A stretch of DNA of 64,000 nt. It comes from Paenibacillus sp. FSL W8-0426 (lineage in GTDB: Bacteria > Bacillota > Bacilli > Paenibacillales > Paenibacillaceae). The notes under the pieces were generated by a model. That model had not been told where the DNA came from and did not search any database. It was given only the letters and a program-made list of their open reading frames with translations. The position numbers were made by a program, and so were the translations under genes. Shown here one piece after another: positions 18,120 through 26,689 of this stretch (positions are counted from its first letter, which is position 1; every line of letters begins with the position of its first letter). The stretch lies in the NCBI RefSeq assembly GCF_037969725.1, contig NZ_CP150203.1:6377501-6441500 (forward strand). The letters are read 5' to 3'.

Positions 18120-19037
18120 CTATCGTGCTTTCACGGCATGAATGAAATGTATCGTCTCAAACGCGGCCAGCCGGTCGCTTCGACCCTCGAAATAACGCCG
18201 CTGAATGTCTTCGGGCGACAAATGCTCATACACAAGCAGCCCGGCATCGGCCAGCAGGGACTCTATTTCTGCATACGTATAGCAGGACTGCATCGGTTCG
18301 CCGCCCATCGCCGCCATTTGCACCATTTTTTCTACTCTTCCCGAAAGACCTTGCGTGCTGAATGTTCGTTCATCGGCATAATCGAACACGATAGAGCTTC
18401 CGGCAGGCAAATCGGCAAACAGCTCCCGCAACAAGCGTGCATTCACTTCTTTACTCAAGTAATACGATACGCCCAGCAGGCTGAAAAATGTTTTCAGCTG
18501 CCCGAATCCGGCATCGGTTAGTTTCCGGATTGCCGGTTCATGGATAAAGTCCATCGGAACCGGATGCAGGTGAGAGGGAACGTCCAGGCCAGCCCGGCCC
18601 AGCCGGTCCAGTTTGGATTGCTGCGTGGCCGGATGATCCGCTTCATAGATGTGAAGAAGTCCTTGGAGTTCCGGGTGCCTGAACGCAAACGTATCCAGCC
18701 CTGCGCCAAGAATGACGTATTGCCGGGTCCCCAGCCGCACCTCATTCATCAGACACTGCTCGCAATAGGCTGCCCTTAACAACGTAATCGGAGCAAGCTG
18801 CACATGGACGATCCATTTCAGCGTTTCGTCCGGGTCGTCGGCGTAACGCTCCGCGATCTCTGTGTTGAAAAATGCAATGCCCTGCGTCATGTTTGCGCGA
18901 ATCATGGCTTGTTCTTCGGGTGTAATCAGCTGCTTGGCTAGGAAATCGTCAAAAATAAGCGGGGTATCATGCTCACTGTGGTAGGCGCGGGCAAAAGCCG
19001 AAATCAGGGATGTGATGCTGGACTCATTCTTCTTCAT
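18120..19037 (-). CDS. Class I SAM-dependent methyltransferase (leucine carboxyl methyltransferase-like family)
   Basis: A 305-residue protein of the LCM/TIGR00027 family. The SAM loop is VILGAGLDTFAFR, the following acidic strand is IYEADHPATQQSK, and FSLLGVSYYLSKE matches the family's GVT.YL region. Such enzymes in bacteria O-methylate small polyketide-like or peptide substrates; the substrate here is unknown. GGAGG precedes the ATG. Upstream lies a perfect consensus promoter and a leader hairpin, so expression is potentially strong and possibly attenuated. The gene has its own terminator and is monocistronic. Confidence 0.9.
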   Translation of the reverse strand: MKKNESSITSLISAFARAYHSEHDTPLIFDDFLAKQLITPEEQAMIRANMTQGIAFFNTEIAERYADDPDETLKWIVHVQLAPITLLRAAYCEQCLMNEVRLGTRQYVILGAGLDTFAFRHPELQGLLHIYEADHPATQQSKLDRLGRAGLDVPSHLHPVPMDFIHEPAIRKLTDAGFGQLKTFFSLLGVSYYLSKEVNARLLRELFADLPAGSSIVFDYADERTFSTQGLSGRVEKMVQMAAMGGEPMQSCYTYAEIESLLADAGLLVYEHLSPEDIQRRYFEGRSDRLAAFETIHFIHAVKAR

Positions 19038-19057
19038 CGTCGAATCCTCCGTATATA

Positions 19058-19090
19058 CAAAAATAGAGTTCCCCTGGCCAGGAGAACCCT
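19058..19090 (-). promoter_or_regulatory. Leader hairpin with T-run (possible attenuator)
   Basis: AGGGTTCTCCTGG and CCAGGGGAACTCT form a nearly perfect 13-bp stem (19066-19090), followed on the minus strand by TATTTTTG. It lies inside the roughly 75-nt leader between the promoter and the methyltransferase start, so it can act as a terminator before the coding region. No leader peptide was recognised. Confidence 0.6.
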
Positions 19091-19118
19091 ATTATATACG
19101 CGATCATTTAATATGTAA

Positions 19119-19147
19119 ATTATAGCATAAATAAACTTTTTTGTCAA
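19119..19147 (-). promoter_or_regulatory. Consensus sigma-A promoter
   Basis: TTGACA (19142-19147) and TATAAT (19119-19124) are separated by exactly 17 nt on the minus strand. Both hexamers match the consensus perfectly. It drives the methyltransferase gene; predicted start near 19112. Confidence 0.9.
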
Positions 19148-19167
19148 GTAAAAATTCCGCTATTGGC

Positions 19168-19209
19168 GAAAAAGCGACCTTCTCCTTGCCGGACGAAGCC
19201 GGACAAGGA
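19168..19209 (-). terminator. Terminator of the MFS transporter gene
   Basis: CTCCTTG/CAAGGAG with CCGG/CCGG forms the stem directly at the stop codon, followed by CGCTTTTTC on the minus strand. Confidence 0.75.
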
Positions 19210-19210
19210 G

Positions 19211-20440
19211 TCAGGCATCCAGCCCGTACTCCTTGGCTTCCCTGCCGCGGTTCATTGCCCCATGGACCAGGAAGCCGATGACCGCCACGCCCGCCATGGC
19301 CGTGGCCAGCCAGGCTACGGGAATCAGTCCCTGGTGGTCGTACATGACCCCCATCGCATACGGCCCGATGACCCGGCCCACCGCACCGATGCCGCCGGAC
19401 AACCCGATATAGAACGGGGCAGCCCCGCCCGCATGCTCTGAAATAAACGCCGGGGTCGCAGGCGAGATCAGCATTTCCCCGAACGTAGCCAGCACCATCG
19501 CGAGCACCATGCCCGGATAATTATACATCGTGATCATGACCAGGTAAGCCATGCCGTAAAATACGGCGCTCGCCGTCATCTGCGCATTGGACGTGCGTGC
19601 CATGGTCCGCTTAACCCAAGTGGTGAACGGTTGGCCCACAAAAATCAGCACGCCGTTCAACGTCCAGAGCAGGCCGTACATTCGTTTTTCCATGCCCTCG
19701 GAGATGATATACGGGGACACGCCCGTATTCCAGATCGAGTTGCCGAACAGCAGAAACAGCACGCCCAGGCTCATGAACAGATACAACCTGACATTGCCGA
19801 GCAAAGCCCATGTGCTTGTGCCTGTTTGACCGGTCCGGCTGCGTTTGGCAAGATGCACGCCCCCCTGTTCCGGCTCTGCTTTCGACAGGTAGAACCAGAA
19901 AAAGACCGCAAATGCCGCTGATGTCACCCCGTTCAATACAAAGCTAAGATGATACGAAAAGTCCGCCAAAAAACCGCTGAGCGCCGTTCCTATGGCTACG
20001 CCGATATTGTTCGCCACATAGATGACGTTGAACAGTTCCGCCCGCCGCTCGGCAAACCGAAACCCGACAAATGCCTGGATTGCAGGCAATGATAATGAAC
20101 TGAACAGGCCGATCCAGCCCATGGCGCAAATGAATACGACCCAGTAGGCGCTAATGAACGGCAATGCAAACAACCCGGCCGCATTCAGCGCAAGCGAACC
20201 GATGATCAGCTTTTTGACGCCGACGCGGTGGTACAATGCGCCCCCCAGCAGTTGGCCGAATATGCCGCCAAGCGACTGGATGAGGATGACGAACCCGGCA
20301 TTAGCCATCGTTCGTCCTAGTTCGTCGAACACGTACATCGTGGTCAGAGGCCACATCAGGGCACTGCCCGTAGCGTTGACCAAGCTTGCGAGCAAAAACA
20401 CTTTTACTTCTTTCGGATACGTATCAAGCCATCTCAACAT
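19211..20440 (-). CDS. MFS transporter
   Basis: A 409-residue integral membrane protein with about 12 hydrophobic segments in two halves. It shows the MFS loop 2-3 motif variant GGALYHRVGVKKLI near residue 65 and a cytosolic middle loop rich in Lys/Arg/Gln (around 195-215). The family couples export or uptake to the proton gradient; a drug or metabolite exporter is most likely but the substrate is unknown. The start is set at the ATG at 20440, 12 nt after GGAG. An ATG at 20461 precedes the ribosome binding site. It is monocistronic and lies between terminators. Confidence 0.9.
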   Translation of the reverse strand: MLRWLDTYPKEVKVFLLASLVNATGSALMWPLTTMYVFDELGRTMANAGFVILIQSLGGIFGQLLGGALYHRVGVKKLIIGSLALNAAGLFALPFISAYWVVFICAMGWIGLFSSLSLPAIQAFVGFRFAERRAELFNVIYVANNIGVAIGTALSGFLADFSYHLSFVLNGVTSAAFAVFFWFYLSKAEPEQGGVHLAKRSRTGQTGTSTWALLGNVRLYLFMSLGVLFLLFGNSIWNTGVSPYIISEGMEKRMYGLLWTLNGVLIFVGQPFTTWVKRTMARTSNAQMTASAVFYGMAYLVMITMYNYPGMVLAMVLATFGEMLISPATPAFISEHAGGAAPFYIGLSGGIGAVGRVIGPYAMGVMYDHQGLIPVAWLATAMAGVAVIGFLVHGAMNRGREAKEYGLDA

Positions 20441-20464
20441 GTCGATTCCATTCTCCTTCATTCA

Positions 20465-20509
20465 AAACAAAAGCCTTCGCTCCGGCCGTCTGATCAGCCC
20501 TGAGCGAAG
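20465..20509 (-). terminator. Terminator of the molybdopterin oxidoreductase gene
   Basis: CTTCGCTC/GAGCGAAG stem followed by GGCTTTTGTTTTG on the minus strand. Confidence 0.75.
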
Positions 20510-20596
20510 ACATGGATATTCTAGGTCTATTCGTTCATTGTTGTTTCCACTGCCCTCAGTCCATCTTACCCGAAAACATGACATGCGCAAGCACAC

Positions 20597-22660
20597 TCAT
20601 TGACGCTTCACTTCAACAGTGGATGAGAAAAAGGTCGCTCCATTGCCCATGTCGGACAATCGGTTTGGCGTCAGCATGTTGACCCGCTGTTTCCGTCCCG
20701 CGCCGTCCCACCATAATCCTTGGCTGATGACCGTCCCCGGCAGCATCGCATCGCTGACCTTCGCGACCAGCTCGATGCGCCCGCGGTCGTTCCAGACGAT
20801 AATCGGGTCGCCGTCGGCCACGTTCCGGCGCTCCGCGTCTTCAGGATGAATGTGCAGCAGCGGCATTTTCTCCATCTTCTGATGCTTCGCCGAGTTGGCG
20901 AAGGTGGAATTCAGGAAATTATGGTTCGGCGGGGAAAGGAACATCAGCGGATATTTGTCTTCTTCGCTTGGCCGGCGCTCGCCATCATACCCTTCCACCG
21001 CCGGGCGGTATGTCGGCAGCGGCGGCAAGCCGCGCTCCCGCATCGTTTCCGAGTACAACTCGATTTTGCCGGACGGCGTGGGCAGCGTTTCGAGGAACGT
21101 GGCATGCGCCGCCATGTCCAGCTTCACGAACCGGTTGGCTTTGAGTGCTTCCAACGTAATGCCATTCATGTACGGATTGCCCGTATCTTTTAGCGCATCC
21201 GCGATCATTTGCTCCGGCGTTTCGCTGAATATTTCGGGGTCATACCCCATCGCTTGTCCCAGCAGCGAAAACAGCTCCACATTGCTTTTGCTCTCCCCGA
21301 TTTTCGCGATGACCGGTTCCTGCAGCTGCACATACTGATGCCAATACGATGTGTACAAATCCGTTTCTTCGAACGAAGATGCCGCAGGCAGCACGATATC
21401 GGCGTATTTGGCGGTATCCGTCAGAAACAGGTCATGCACGACCGTAAAAAGGTCTTCTCTGGCAAAACCTTGCATAACCCGCTCTGTATCCGGCGCAACC
21501 ACCAACGGGTTGCTGCAATAAACCATGAGGGCCCGAATCGGCTGCTCCGCCTCCAGCAGCGCTTCACCGATCCGGTTCATGTTCACGACGCGCGGTTCCG
21601 GGTTCGCTCGCAGTTCCGGGCGCTCCAAGGCATCGCCGTTGGTGCTGGCATAACTGTTCGTGCGCACGGCCCCGCCGCCGCGCTTCAGCCAGTGCCCGGT
21701 AATCGCGGGCAGGCAGGCAATGCTGCGCACGCTCATGCCGCCATGGTCGTGGTGCTGCAGCCCGTTGCCGATATGGATGTAACCCGCGTCGGCGCGCCCG
21801 TACAGCTCGGCAAGCTTCACGATGTCCTCGGCCGATACGCCCGTAATCCGCGCCACCCGCTCAGGCGTGTACTCGCGGACATGCTCGCGCAGCGCCTCGT
21901 GACCGACGGTATATTTTTGCATGAAGGCTTCGTCCACCATCCCGCGTTCAAACAGCACGTGCATAAGTCCGAGCGCAAGCGCGCTATCCGTGCCTGGATA
22001 GAGCGGGATGAACCAGTCAGCCCACTGTGCGGTACGATTGCGATGCACGTCGATGACGACGATTTTCGCCCCTTTTTTGCGGGCTTTCTCGGCCAGCACG
22101 ACTTGGTGCATGTTGGTGCTCACGATATTGCCGCCCCATACCACAATGACGTCCGCGTGCTCCGTATCTTCCGGCAATGTGCCGCGATTGGCACCCATCG
22201 TATATTTCCAGCCCGTATTGCCTGCCGCATTGCAGATTGTTTGCTCCAGCACGCTGGCACCCAAAGCGTTGAAAAAACGTTTGTCCATGCCGTCCACGCC
22301 GAGAATGCCCATGTTGCCGTAGAAATTGTAGGGCAAAATGCATTCCGGTCCGTACGTCTCGGACAACGCGCGGAACCGGGTCGTGATCTCGTCGATCGCT
22401 TCGTCCCAGCTGATGCGTTCGAACCGCCCCTCTCCCTTGGCGCCGACACGTCTGAGCGGATACTGCAGCCGTTCCGGATGATAGACTCGCTCCGTCATGT
22501 TTCTGACCTTGTTGCAGATGGCGCCTTTGGTGATGGGATGATCGGGATTGCCCGTCACCTTCACGATTTTTCCGTTCTCCTTATGTAGCAGCAGGCCGCA
22601 CGTATCCGGGCAATCAAGCGGGCAAACCGCCGGAAATACGCCATTGTCCTGATCGATCAT
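20597..22660 (-). CDS. Molybdopterin-dependent oxidoreductase (YoaE-like)
   Basis: A 687-residue member of the DMSO-reductase family. Cys13, Cys17, Cys21 and Cys49 (CPLDCPDTC then GAIC) should hold a [4Fe-4S] cluster. ICNAAGN near residue 150 offers a cysteine as likely molybdenum ligand, in the position of VCHAP in formate dehydrogenases. WGGNIVSTN and YCSNPLVV are pterin-contact segments, and the C-terminal molydop-binding domain starts near 570. There is no twin-arginine signal, so it is probably cytoplasmic. The electron donor and substrate are unknown; no partner subunit is adjacent, although a formate/nitrite channel gene lies upstream. The ATG at 22660 has AGGAGGAGG before it; reading further upstream gives a basic, unconserved extension. 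Confidence 0.9.
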   Translation of the reverse strand: MIDQDNGVFPAVCPLDCPDTCGLLLHKENGKIVKVTGNPDHPITKGAICNKVRNMTERVYHPERLQYPLRRVGAKGEGRFERISWDEAIDEITTRFRALSETYGPECILPYNFYGNMGILGVDGMDKRFFNALGASVLEQTICNAAGNTGWKYTMGANRGTLPEDTEHADVIVVWGGNIVSTNMHQVVLAEKARKKGAKIVVIDVHRNRTAQWADWFIPLYPGTDSALALGLMHVLFERGMVDEAFMQKYTVGHEALREHVREYTPERVARITGVSAEDIVKLAELYGRADAGYIHIGNGLQHHDHGGMSVRSIACLPAITGHWLKRGGGAVRTNSYASTNGDALERPELRANPEPRVVNMNRIGEALLEAEQPIRALMVYCSNPLVVAPDTERVMQGFAREDLFTVVHDLFLTDTAKYADIVLPAASSFEETDLYTSYWHQYVQLQEPVIAKIGESKSNVELFSLLGQAMGYDPEIFSETPEQMIADALKDTGNPYMNGITLEALKANRFVKLDMAAHATFLETLPTPSGKIELYSETMRERGLPPLPTYRPAVEGYDGERRPSEEDKYPLMFLSPPNHNFLNSTFANSAKHQKMEKMPLLHIHPEDAERRNVADGDPIIVWNDRGRIELVAKVSDAMLPGTVISQGLWWDGAGRKQRVNMLTPNRLSDMGNGATFFSSTVEVKRQ

Positions 22661-22920
22661 GTCCTTTCTCCTCCTCCTGCAAAATGCTATTGCTATATCA
22701 TATCGCCAATTCGACTTTTTGCGCAAAAAAATTTGCTTTGCCTGATTCACCTAAAGATGGCGCGGGTACAATATAAGCAAGGCATCAGGTTAGTGTTTCC
22801 CCACTTCCTCCTTATGCCATATCATGGACCACTCCCGAAATTCGCCATGGACAGGTTTCGTTCCCCCGAACCTCTTCATGGCGAATTTACTTTTCTGCGG
22901 TTTACATTTTTAAAATGGTA

Positions 22921-22953
22921 AAAAAACAAGTGCAGGCGTCCCTGCACTTGTTT
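22921..22953. terminator. Terminator after the formate/nitrite transporter gene
   Basis: AACAAGTGCAGG/CCTGCACTTGTT stem with an A-run before it and T after it, so it can act on either strand. On the minus strand it ends transcription coming from 24067, after passing the repeat at 23007-23192. Confidence 0.75.
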
Positions 22954-23006
22954 CGTTATGAGTATAAAACGGTCCTCTTCACGTTACGTTATAACCTCTC
23001 GCGGCT

Positions 23007-23192
23007 TCCGAACCTCACACACCTTATTCGGGTTGATTTGACCGTTCAGCATCGGTAACGAACCTCAGACACGTTATAGTTAGCGCAAGGCCGCCCAATT
23101 CCCCTTTTTCGGTAAAATAGCGTGCGTAGGATTCGTTAGCGCTGAACAATGCGGAAATGAGCCATTATAAGATGCCTCAGGTTCGTTACGCG
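23007..23192. repeat. Four-box F-F-R-R intergenic element, copy 1
   Basis: Four copies of a motif close to TAACGAACCTGAGACACSTTATT. Two are forward (CGAAC cores at 23009 and 23059) and two reverse (core G at 23135 and 23185). The spacings 50, 76 and 50 nt match those at 47339-47526 and 62211-62396. The 564-bp gap around it (22661-23224) has no gene. Confidence 0.8.
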
Positions 23193-23224
23193 TCGGATCA
23201 CGTTGGATTCCTCCATCGCTGGCA

Positions 23225-24067
23225 TTATGCCTGCTTGCTCCATACCGCTCTTGTCTCCGCCTTCGGCTGCGCCCCTTCCGCTGCGGCCGCCTCCGGTTTG
23301 GCTGTGCGCATATACGCCAGGTAGTACGCCCCCGCCACAAAGAGCGCGCCTCCCGTCAGATTCCCCAACCATACGGGCACAACATTCATAAAGAACTCGC
23401 CCCACGAATAGTGCCCTTCGAAAATGGCCGCCGGAATCAGGAACATGTTGGCCACAACGTGCTGGAAGCCGATGGCCACGAAAGCCATCGTCGGAAACCA
23501 GATGCCCAGCACCTTGCCGCTCATCGTGTCGGCTGCATAGGACAACCATACCGCCATCGCCACCAGCCAGTTGCAGCCGATGCCGGAGATGAAGGCCTGC
23601 AGGAAACCGTCATGCAGCTTATGCCCCGCCATATCGACCAATTTGGTCAAGTATGCTCCGTCGCCGGTCAATCCCAGTACGTGGCCGAAGAAATACGCAA
23701 CGAACAGCGCGCCCAACAAATTGCCGAGCGTCACCAGCAGCAGGTTTTTGAACATGCTGCCTGGCGTAATTTTGCGTGTCACTGCCGCCAGCGGTACGGC
23801 CATCATGTTGCCTGTCAGCAGCTCGCCGCCCCCGACCAAAACCATGATCAGCCCCACCGGGAACACTGCGGCCCCGATAAAATTGGCGATGCTTCCCCAC
23901 TCCGCCGGAGCAGAGGCAATGACCCGAATATCCAGCAAAAAGCCGAGCGCGATAAACGCTCCGGCCAGAAAACCGAGCACCAACACGGTGGATACCGGAC
24001 TTTGCGCTTTTTTCATCCCGGTCTGCGCCGTATATTGTGCAACCTCAAGAGGTGTTTTTGCCGCCAT
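23225..24067 (-). CDS. Formate/nitrite transporter (FNT family)
   Basis: A 280-residue channel-like protein with six membrane helices. It carries FNT hallmarks such as the LFVAYFFGHVLG and GIGCNWLVAMAVWLSYA segments (ion-selectivity GxxCNWLVxxA) and GFQHVVANMFLIPAAI. The tail is Ala/Glu-rich and cytosolic. It moves formate, nitrite or related small anions across the membrane. AGGAGG precedes the ATG at 7 nt. A Rex/Fnr-like dyad at 24171-24188 and the neighbouring NADH oxidase suggest control by redox state or oxygen. It may cooperate with the molybdopterin enzyme downstream, though a terminator and a repeat separate them. Confidence 0.94.
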   Translation of the reverse strand: MAAKTPLEVAQYTAQTGMKKAQSPVSTVLVLGFLAGAFIALGFLLDIRVIASAPAEWGSIANFIGAAVFPVGLIMVLVGGGELLTGNMMAVPLAAVTRKITPGSMFKNLLLVTLGNLLGALFVAYFFGHVLGLTGDGAYLTKLVDMAGHKLHDGFLQAFISGIGCNWLVAMAVWLSYAADTMSGKVLGIWFPTMAFVAIGFQHVVANMFLIPAAIFEGHYSWGEFFMNVVPVWLGNLTGGALFVAGAYYLAYMRTAKPEAAAAEGAQPKAETRAVWSKQA

Positions 24068-24170
24068 AACGCATCCTCCTCTTACTGTGTGATGAATCGC
24101 CCTGACAAAGGTCTTTTCTTTTCACCGTTCAACTTCATATTTTCATTGTATCTCGCCAGGCGGCAAAACT

Positions 24171-24188
24171 TTGTGCAAATAATCACAA
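24171..24188. promoter_or_regulatory. Rex/Fnr-like operator upstream of the formate/nitrite transporter
   Basis: TTGTGCAAATAATCACAA has one mismatch to TTGTGA-N6-TCACAA. It lies 104 nt upstream of the start codon. Similar dyads precede the NADH oxidase gene. Confidence 0.6.
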
Positions 24189-24279
24189 TACCCGTATTAG
24201 CGATAATGTTGAACATGTTCCTTTCCATAAAATTGCGGTAAGATGAAGAGAAACCTTACTGGAGAGGGGCTTTGTCATA

Positions 24280-24780
24280 TTGGATTTACGAAAAGGAGCA
24301 TGGGCTGCGCTTATTCTTGTACTTAGCATTTTGCCTGGATGCATTCTTCATTTGAACAAAGTTCAGCCTTCTCTTGCACAACAGCATCTAAACGCGTTCG
24401 AAGACATGATCCACTCTATGGATGACGGGGAATATGCGCTGAACGCAATCATTCCGTTTGACTGGGATGCCATGTATTCATTTTCTCCCTATACCTCCAA
24501 AGAAGAAATCACTTCGGCCATCGGCTTCGAAAGCGATCACGTTTATGAATCGGACGATGAAGCGATCCAACAGATCATTTTCGTGAAAGACCGGGAAATC
24601 GTCTGTTCCCTCTACGGCTCTGTGGTCAAAATGGGTTATCAATTTCATTTTCAGAGCTATGACGAGTATTATCGTGAAGTGAAAAAGAGTGAGAACTTTA
24701 GCGTGACTGTTCTGCGTGAAGAGAATTTCATACATTTGAAGTTAAGCGGCAGATCGCCGCAGCATGCGGACAACCTGTAA
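24280..24780 (+). CDS. Small predicted lipoprotein of unknown function
   Basis: A 166-residue protein that begins with a positively charged stretch, a hydrophobic segment and SILPGCIL, a plausible but non-ideal lipobox with Cys at residue 21. The mature part is acidic (DDGEYALNAIIPFDWDAMYSF) with alternating charged and aromatic residues and no family I recognise. The start is TTG at 24280 with GGAGAGGGG about 10 nt upstream. It is the only rightward gene between two leftward ones and shares a hairpin terminator with the convergent NADH oxidase gene. Confidence 0.75.
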   Translation: MDLRKGAWAALILVLSILPGCILHLNKVQPSLAQQHLNAFEDMIHSMDDGEYALNAIIPFDWDAMYSFSPYTSKEEITSAIGFESDHVYESDDEAIQQIIFVKDREIVCSLYGSVVKMGYQFHFQSYDEYYREVKKSENFSVTVLREENFIHLKLSGRSPQHADNL

Positions 24781-24785
24781 TCACC

Positions 24786-24830
24786 AAAAAAACAGCAGGC
24801 TGACGGATCTCCGCCAACCTGCTGCTGTTT
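24786..24830. terminator. Shared terminator between convergent genes
   Basis: AGCAGG...CCTGCT stem with inner CGGA/TCCG pairing. Seven T follow on the minus strand and a shorter TTT on the plus strand. It serves the NADH oxidase gene and probably the lipoprotein gene. Confidence 0.85.
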
Positions 24831-24857
24831 AAATATCGACTTTACATATATAAAGAG

Positions 24858-26219
24858 TTAAACCATTGCCGGTGCTTTCACTTCCACAGGGGGCAGAGCT
24901 TGGAGTCCCGCCGAGTTCAGGAAGTTCCACGGTTTGTTGTAATGCGGTTGGAAGAAGAAGTCGATGAACGCCAGCTCATCCACCGTCATGTTGTTCTGGA
25001 TGCAAACCGAGATCGTATTGATCGACTGGGTCAGATCCGCCTGCGACATCACCTGCGCCCCGACGATGCGGCGTGTAGCTTGTTCATACACCACCTTGAG
25101 CAGCAGTTTCTCGGCAGTCGGCATGAACTCCGGACGATAGCTGTCTTCCAGGGTTACCGCTTCGACAACCAAACCTTCATCGGCTGCCGATGTTTCGGTA
25201 AGTCCCGTACCGGCAATGTTTTGCTCATAAATTTTGATGCCCGATGTGCCTTGGGTTCCGAGGTAAGGCGTTGTCGGACGAACAAGGTTGCGTGCCACGA
25301 GCGTACCCATGCGCACCGCGTTGGTCGCAAGCGGAATGTAGGCTGCTTTGCCTGTCGGATTGTAATGGATCGCACAGCTGTCGCCTGCGGCGAAAACGTC
25401 TTTGTGGCTGGTTTGCATGTATTTGTTCACGATGATTGCTCCGTTCGGAAGCATGTCGACTTGACCTTTCAGCAGTCCCGTATTTGGACGGAAGCCGATG
25501 CACAGAATGACCAGATCGGTTTCGATCTCTCCTTTGGACGTGATGACTTTGGTTACTTTGCCATTCTCGCCTTCAAATTTCTGTACCGTTTGGCCAAGAG
25601 CAAGCTTGATGCCGCGTCCAGTCAGCGTATCTTCGATGGCATCCGTGAATTCACGATCCAGGTATTTGTTCAGGATGCGATCCACGCTGTCGATCAGTGT
25701 GACTTCTTTGCCGTTCATTTGGAAGGCCTCGACAAGCTCCACCCCGATGTAGCCTGCACCAACCACGGTAATGCGTTTGGCCTCTTTTGCCTTTTCAATG
25801 ATCGTGTTCGAGTGGTTGTAGTTTTTGCAGAGCAGGATGTTATCCATCTCGATGCCGTCCAGCTTCGGAATGACTGGCCAAGAACCGGTCGTTACGATCA
25901 ATTTATCGAACGTGTCTTCGAACTCTTCGCCGGTTTTCAGGTTTTTCGCCCGCAGCGTATGGTTGTCGGCATCCACCGCAGTCACTTCGTGCAGCATTTT
26001 GGTGACCACGCCAAGGCTGGCCAGTTGGTCGGGCGAGGAATAGAACAAGCCGTCGGGATCTTTGACTACGCCGCCCACGTAAAGGGCAATCCCGCAGGAC
26101 AAGAAAGAGATGTTGTCATTGCGTTCATAAACCGTGATGGTGGCTTCCGGATACAATTTGGCTGTGTTGACGATGGCTGCGGTTCCTGCATGTGTACATC
26201 CGATGACTGCGATTTTCAT
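24858..26219 (-). CDS. NADH oxidase / CoA-disulfide reductase family flavoprotein
   Basis: A 453-residue FAD/NAD protein of the pyridine nucleotide-disulfide reductase class with a single redox cysteine. VIGCTHAGTAA carries His10, and FLSCGIALYVGG carries Cys42, the pair found in water-forming NADH oxidases. A second dinucleotide loop is VVGAGYIGVELVEAF near residue 155. AAGDS near 285 contacts FAD, and a C-terminal dimerisation domain follows. The enzyme most likely reduces O2 to water with NADH to regenerate NAD+. CoA-disulfide or peroxide reduction is an alternative. AAGGAGG precedes the ATG. Three TGTGA-N6-TCACW dyads upstream point to Rex or Fnr control. Confidence 0.92.
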   Translation of the reverse strand: MKIAVIGCTHAGTAAIVNTAKLYPEATITVYERNDNISFLSCGIALYVGGVVKDPDGLFYSSPDQLASLGVVTKMLHEVTAVDADNHTLRAKNLKTGEEFEDTFDKLIVTTGSWPVIPKLDGIEMDNILLCKNYNHSNTIIEKAKEAKRITVVGAGYIGVELVEAFQMNGKEVTLIDSVDRILNKYLDREFTDAIEDTLTGRGIKLALGQTVQKFEGENGKVTKVITSKGEIETDLVILCIGFRPNTGLLKGQVDMLPNGAIIVNKYMQTSHKDVFAAGDSCAIHYNPTGKAAYIPLATNAVRMGTLVARNLVRPTTPYLGTQGTSGIKIYEQNIAGTGLTETSAADEGLVVEAVTLEDSYRPEFMPTAEKLLLKVVYEQATRRIVGAQVMSQADLTQSINTISVCIQNNMTVDELAFIDFFFQPHYNKPWNFLNSAGLQALPPVEVKAPAMV

Positions 26220-26285
26220 GATGAATTCCTCCTTGAGAGTTGGGCATATGATTAAAAACAGCGGATAAATAAACGATAATTAGAT

Positions 26286-26303
26286 ATGTGAAATCATTCA
26301 CTT
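26286..26303. promoter_or_regulatory. Rex/Fnr-like operator 1 upstream of the NADH oxidase gene
   Basis: ATGTGAAATCATTCACTT, an imperfect dyad of the form TGTGA-N6-TCACW, 67 nt upstream of the start codon. Confidence 0.55.
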
Positions 26304-26319
26304 TGTAGCGTACGTCCTT

Positions 26320-26337
26320 TTGTGATTAATTTCACTT
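26320..26337. promoter_or_regulatory. Rex/Fnr-like operator 2 upstream of the NADH oxidase gene
   Basis: TTGTGATTAATTTCACTT, close to both the Rex consensus TTGTGAA-N4-TTCACAA and the Bacillus Fnr box TGTGA-N6-TCACA. It is 34 nt from site 1. Confidence 0.6.
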
Positions 26338-26352
26338 TATGCCCTTATTATA

Positions 26353-26370
26353 ATGTGACATTTTTCACAT
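26353..26370. promoter_or_regulatory. Rex/Fnr-like operator 3 upstream of the NADH oxidase gene
   Basis: ATGTGACATTTTTCACAT, with perfectly symmetric arms around a 6-nt spacer, 33 nt from site 2. The 470-bp divergent gap 26220-26689 contains these three sites and the pectate lyase promoter. Confidence 0.6.
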
Positions 26371-26598
26371 TGCAATAGGTTCTACAAAAAAATTGTACAA
26401 ATTTAAAGTTTCCTCTCTCGGCTGTGGTTCGCCTTCCCCTTTACTGACATTACATTTTCCCCTGCTTTAAGACAATTTATGCTTTGCCACGCTTGGGTTT
26501 GAGACAGGTTTCTTTTCCGCAGATTTTTCTTTCGAACGCCCCCTTCGAGGCATTTGAAAAATTGTCACAAATTTATAACAGGGTGTCATTTTTATGAT

Positions 26599-26612
26599 GG
26601 AAAACGCTTACA
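26599..26612. promoter_or_regulatory. Putative cre (CcpA) site upstream of the pectate lyase gene
   Basis: GGAAAACGCTTACA matches the cre consensus TGWAANCGNTNWCA at all but the first position, 78 nt before the start. CcpA repression of a polysaccharide lyase in the presence of glucose would be expected. Confidence 0.5.
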
Positions 26613-26689
26613 ATCATTAATATAGATGATCCTTATAATGGATTAACTATGATTAAACTCCCAATATTCCCAACAAGGAGGCTTATCTT

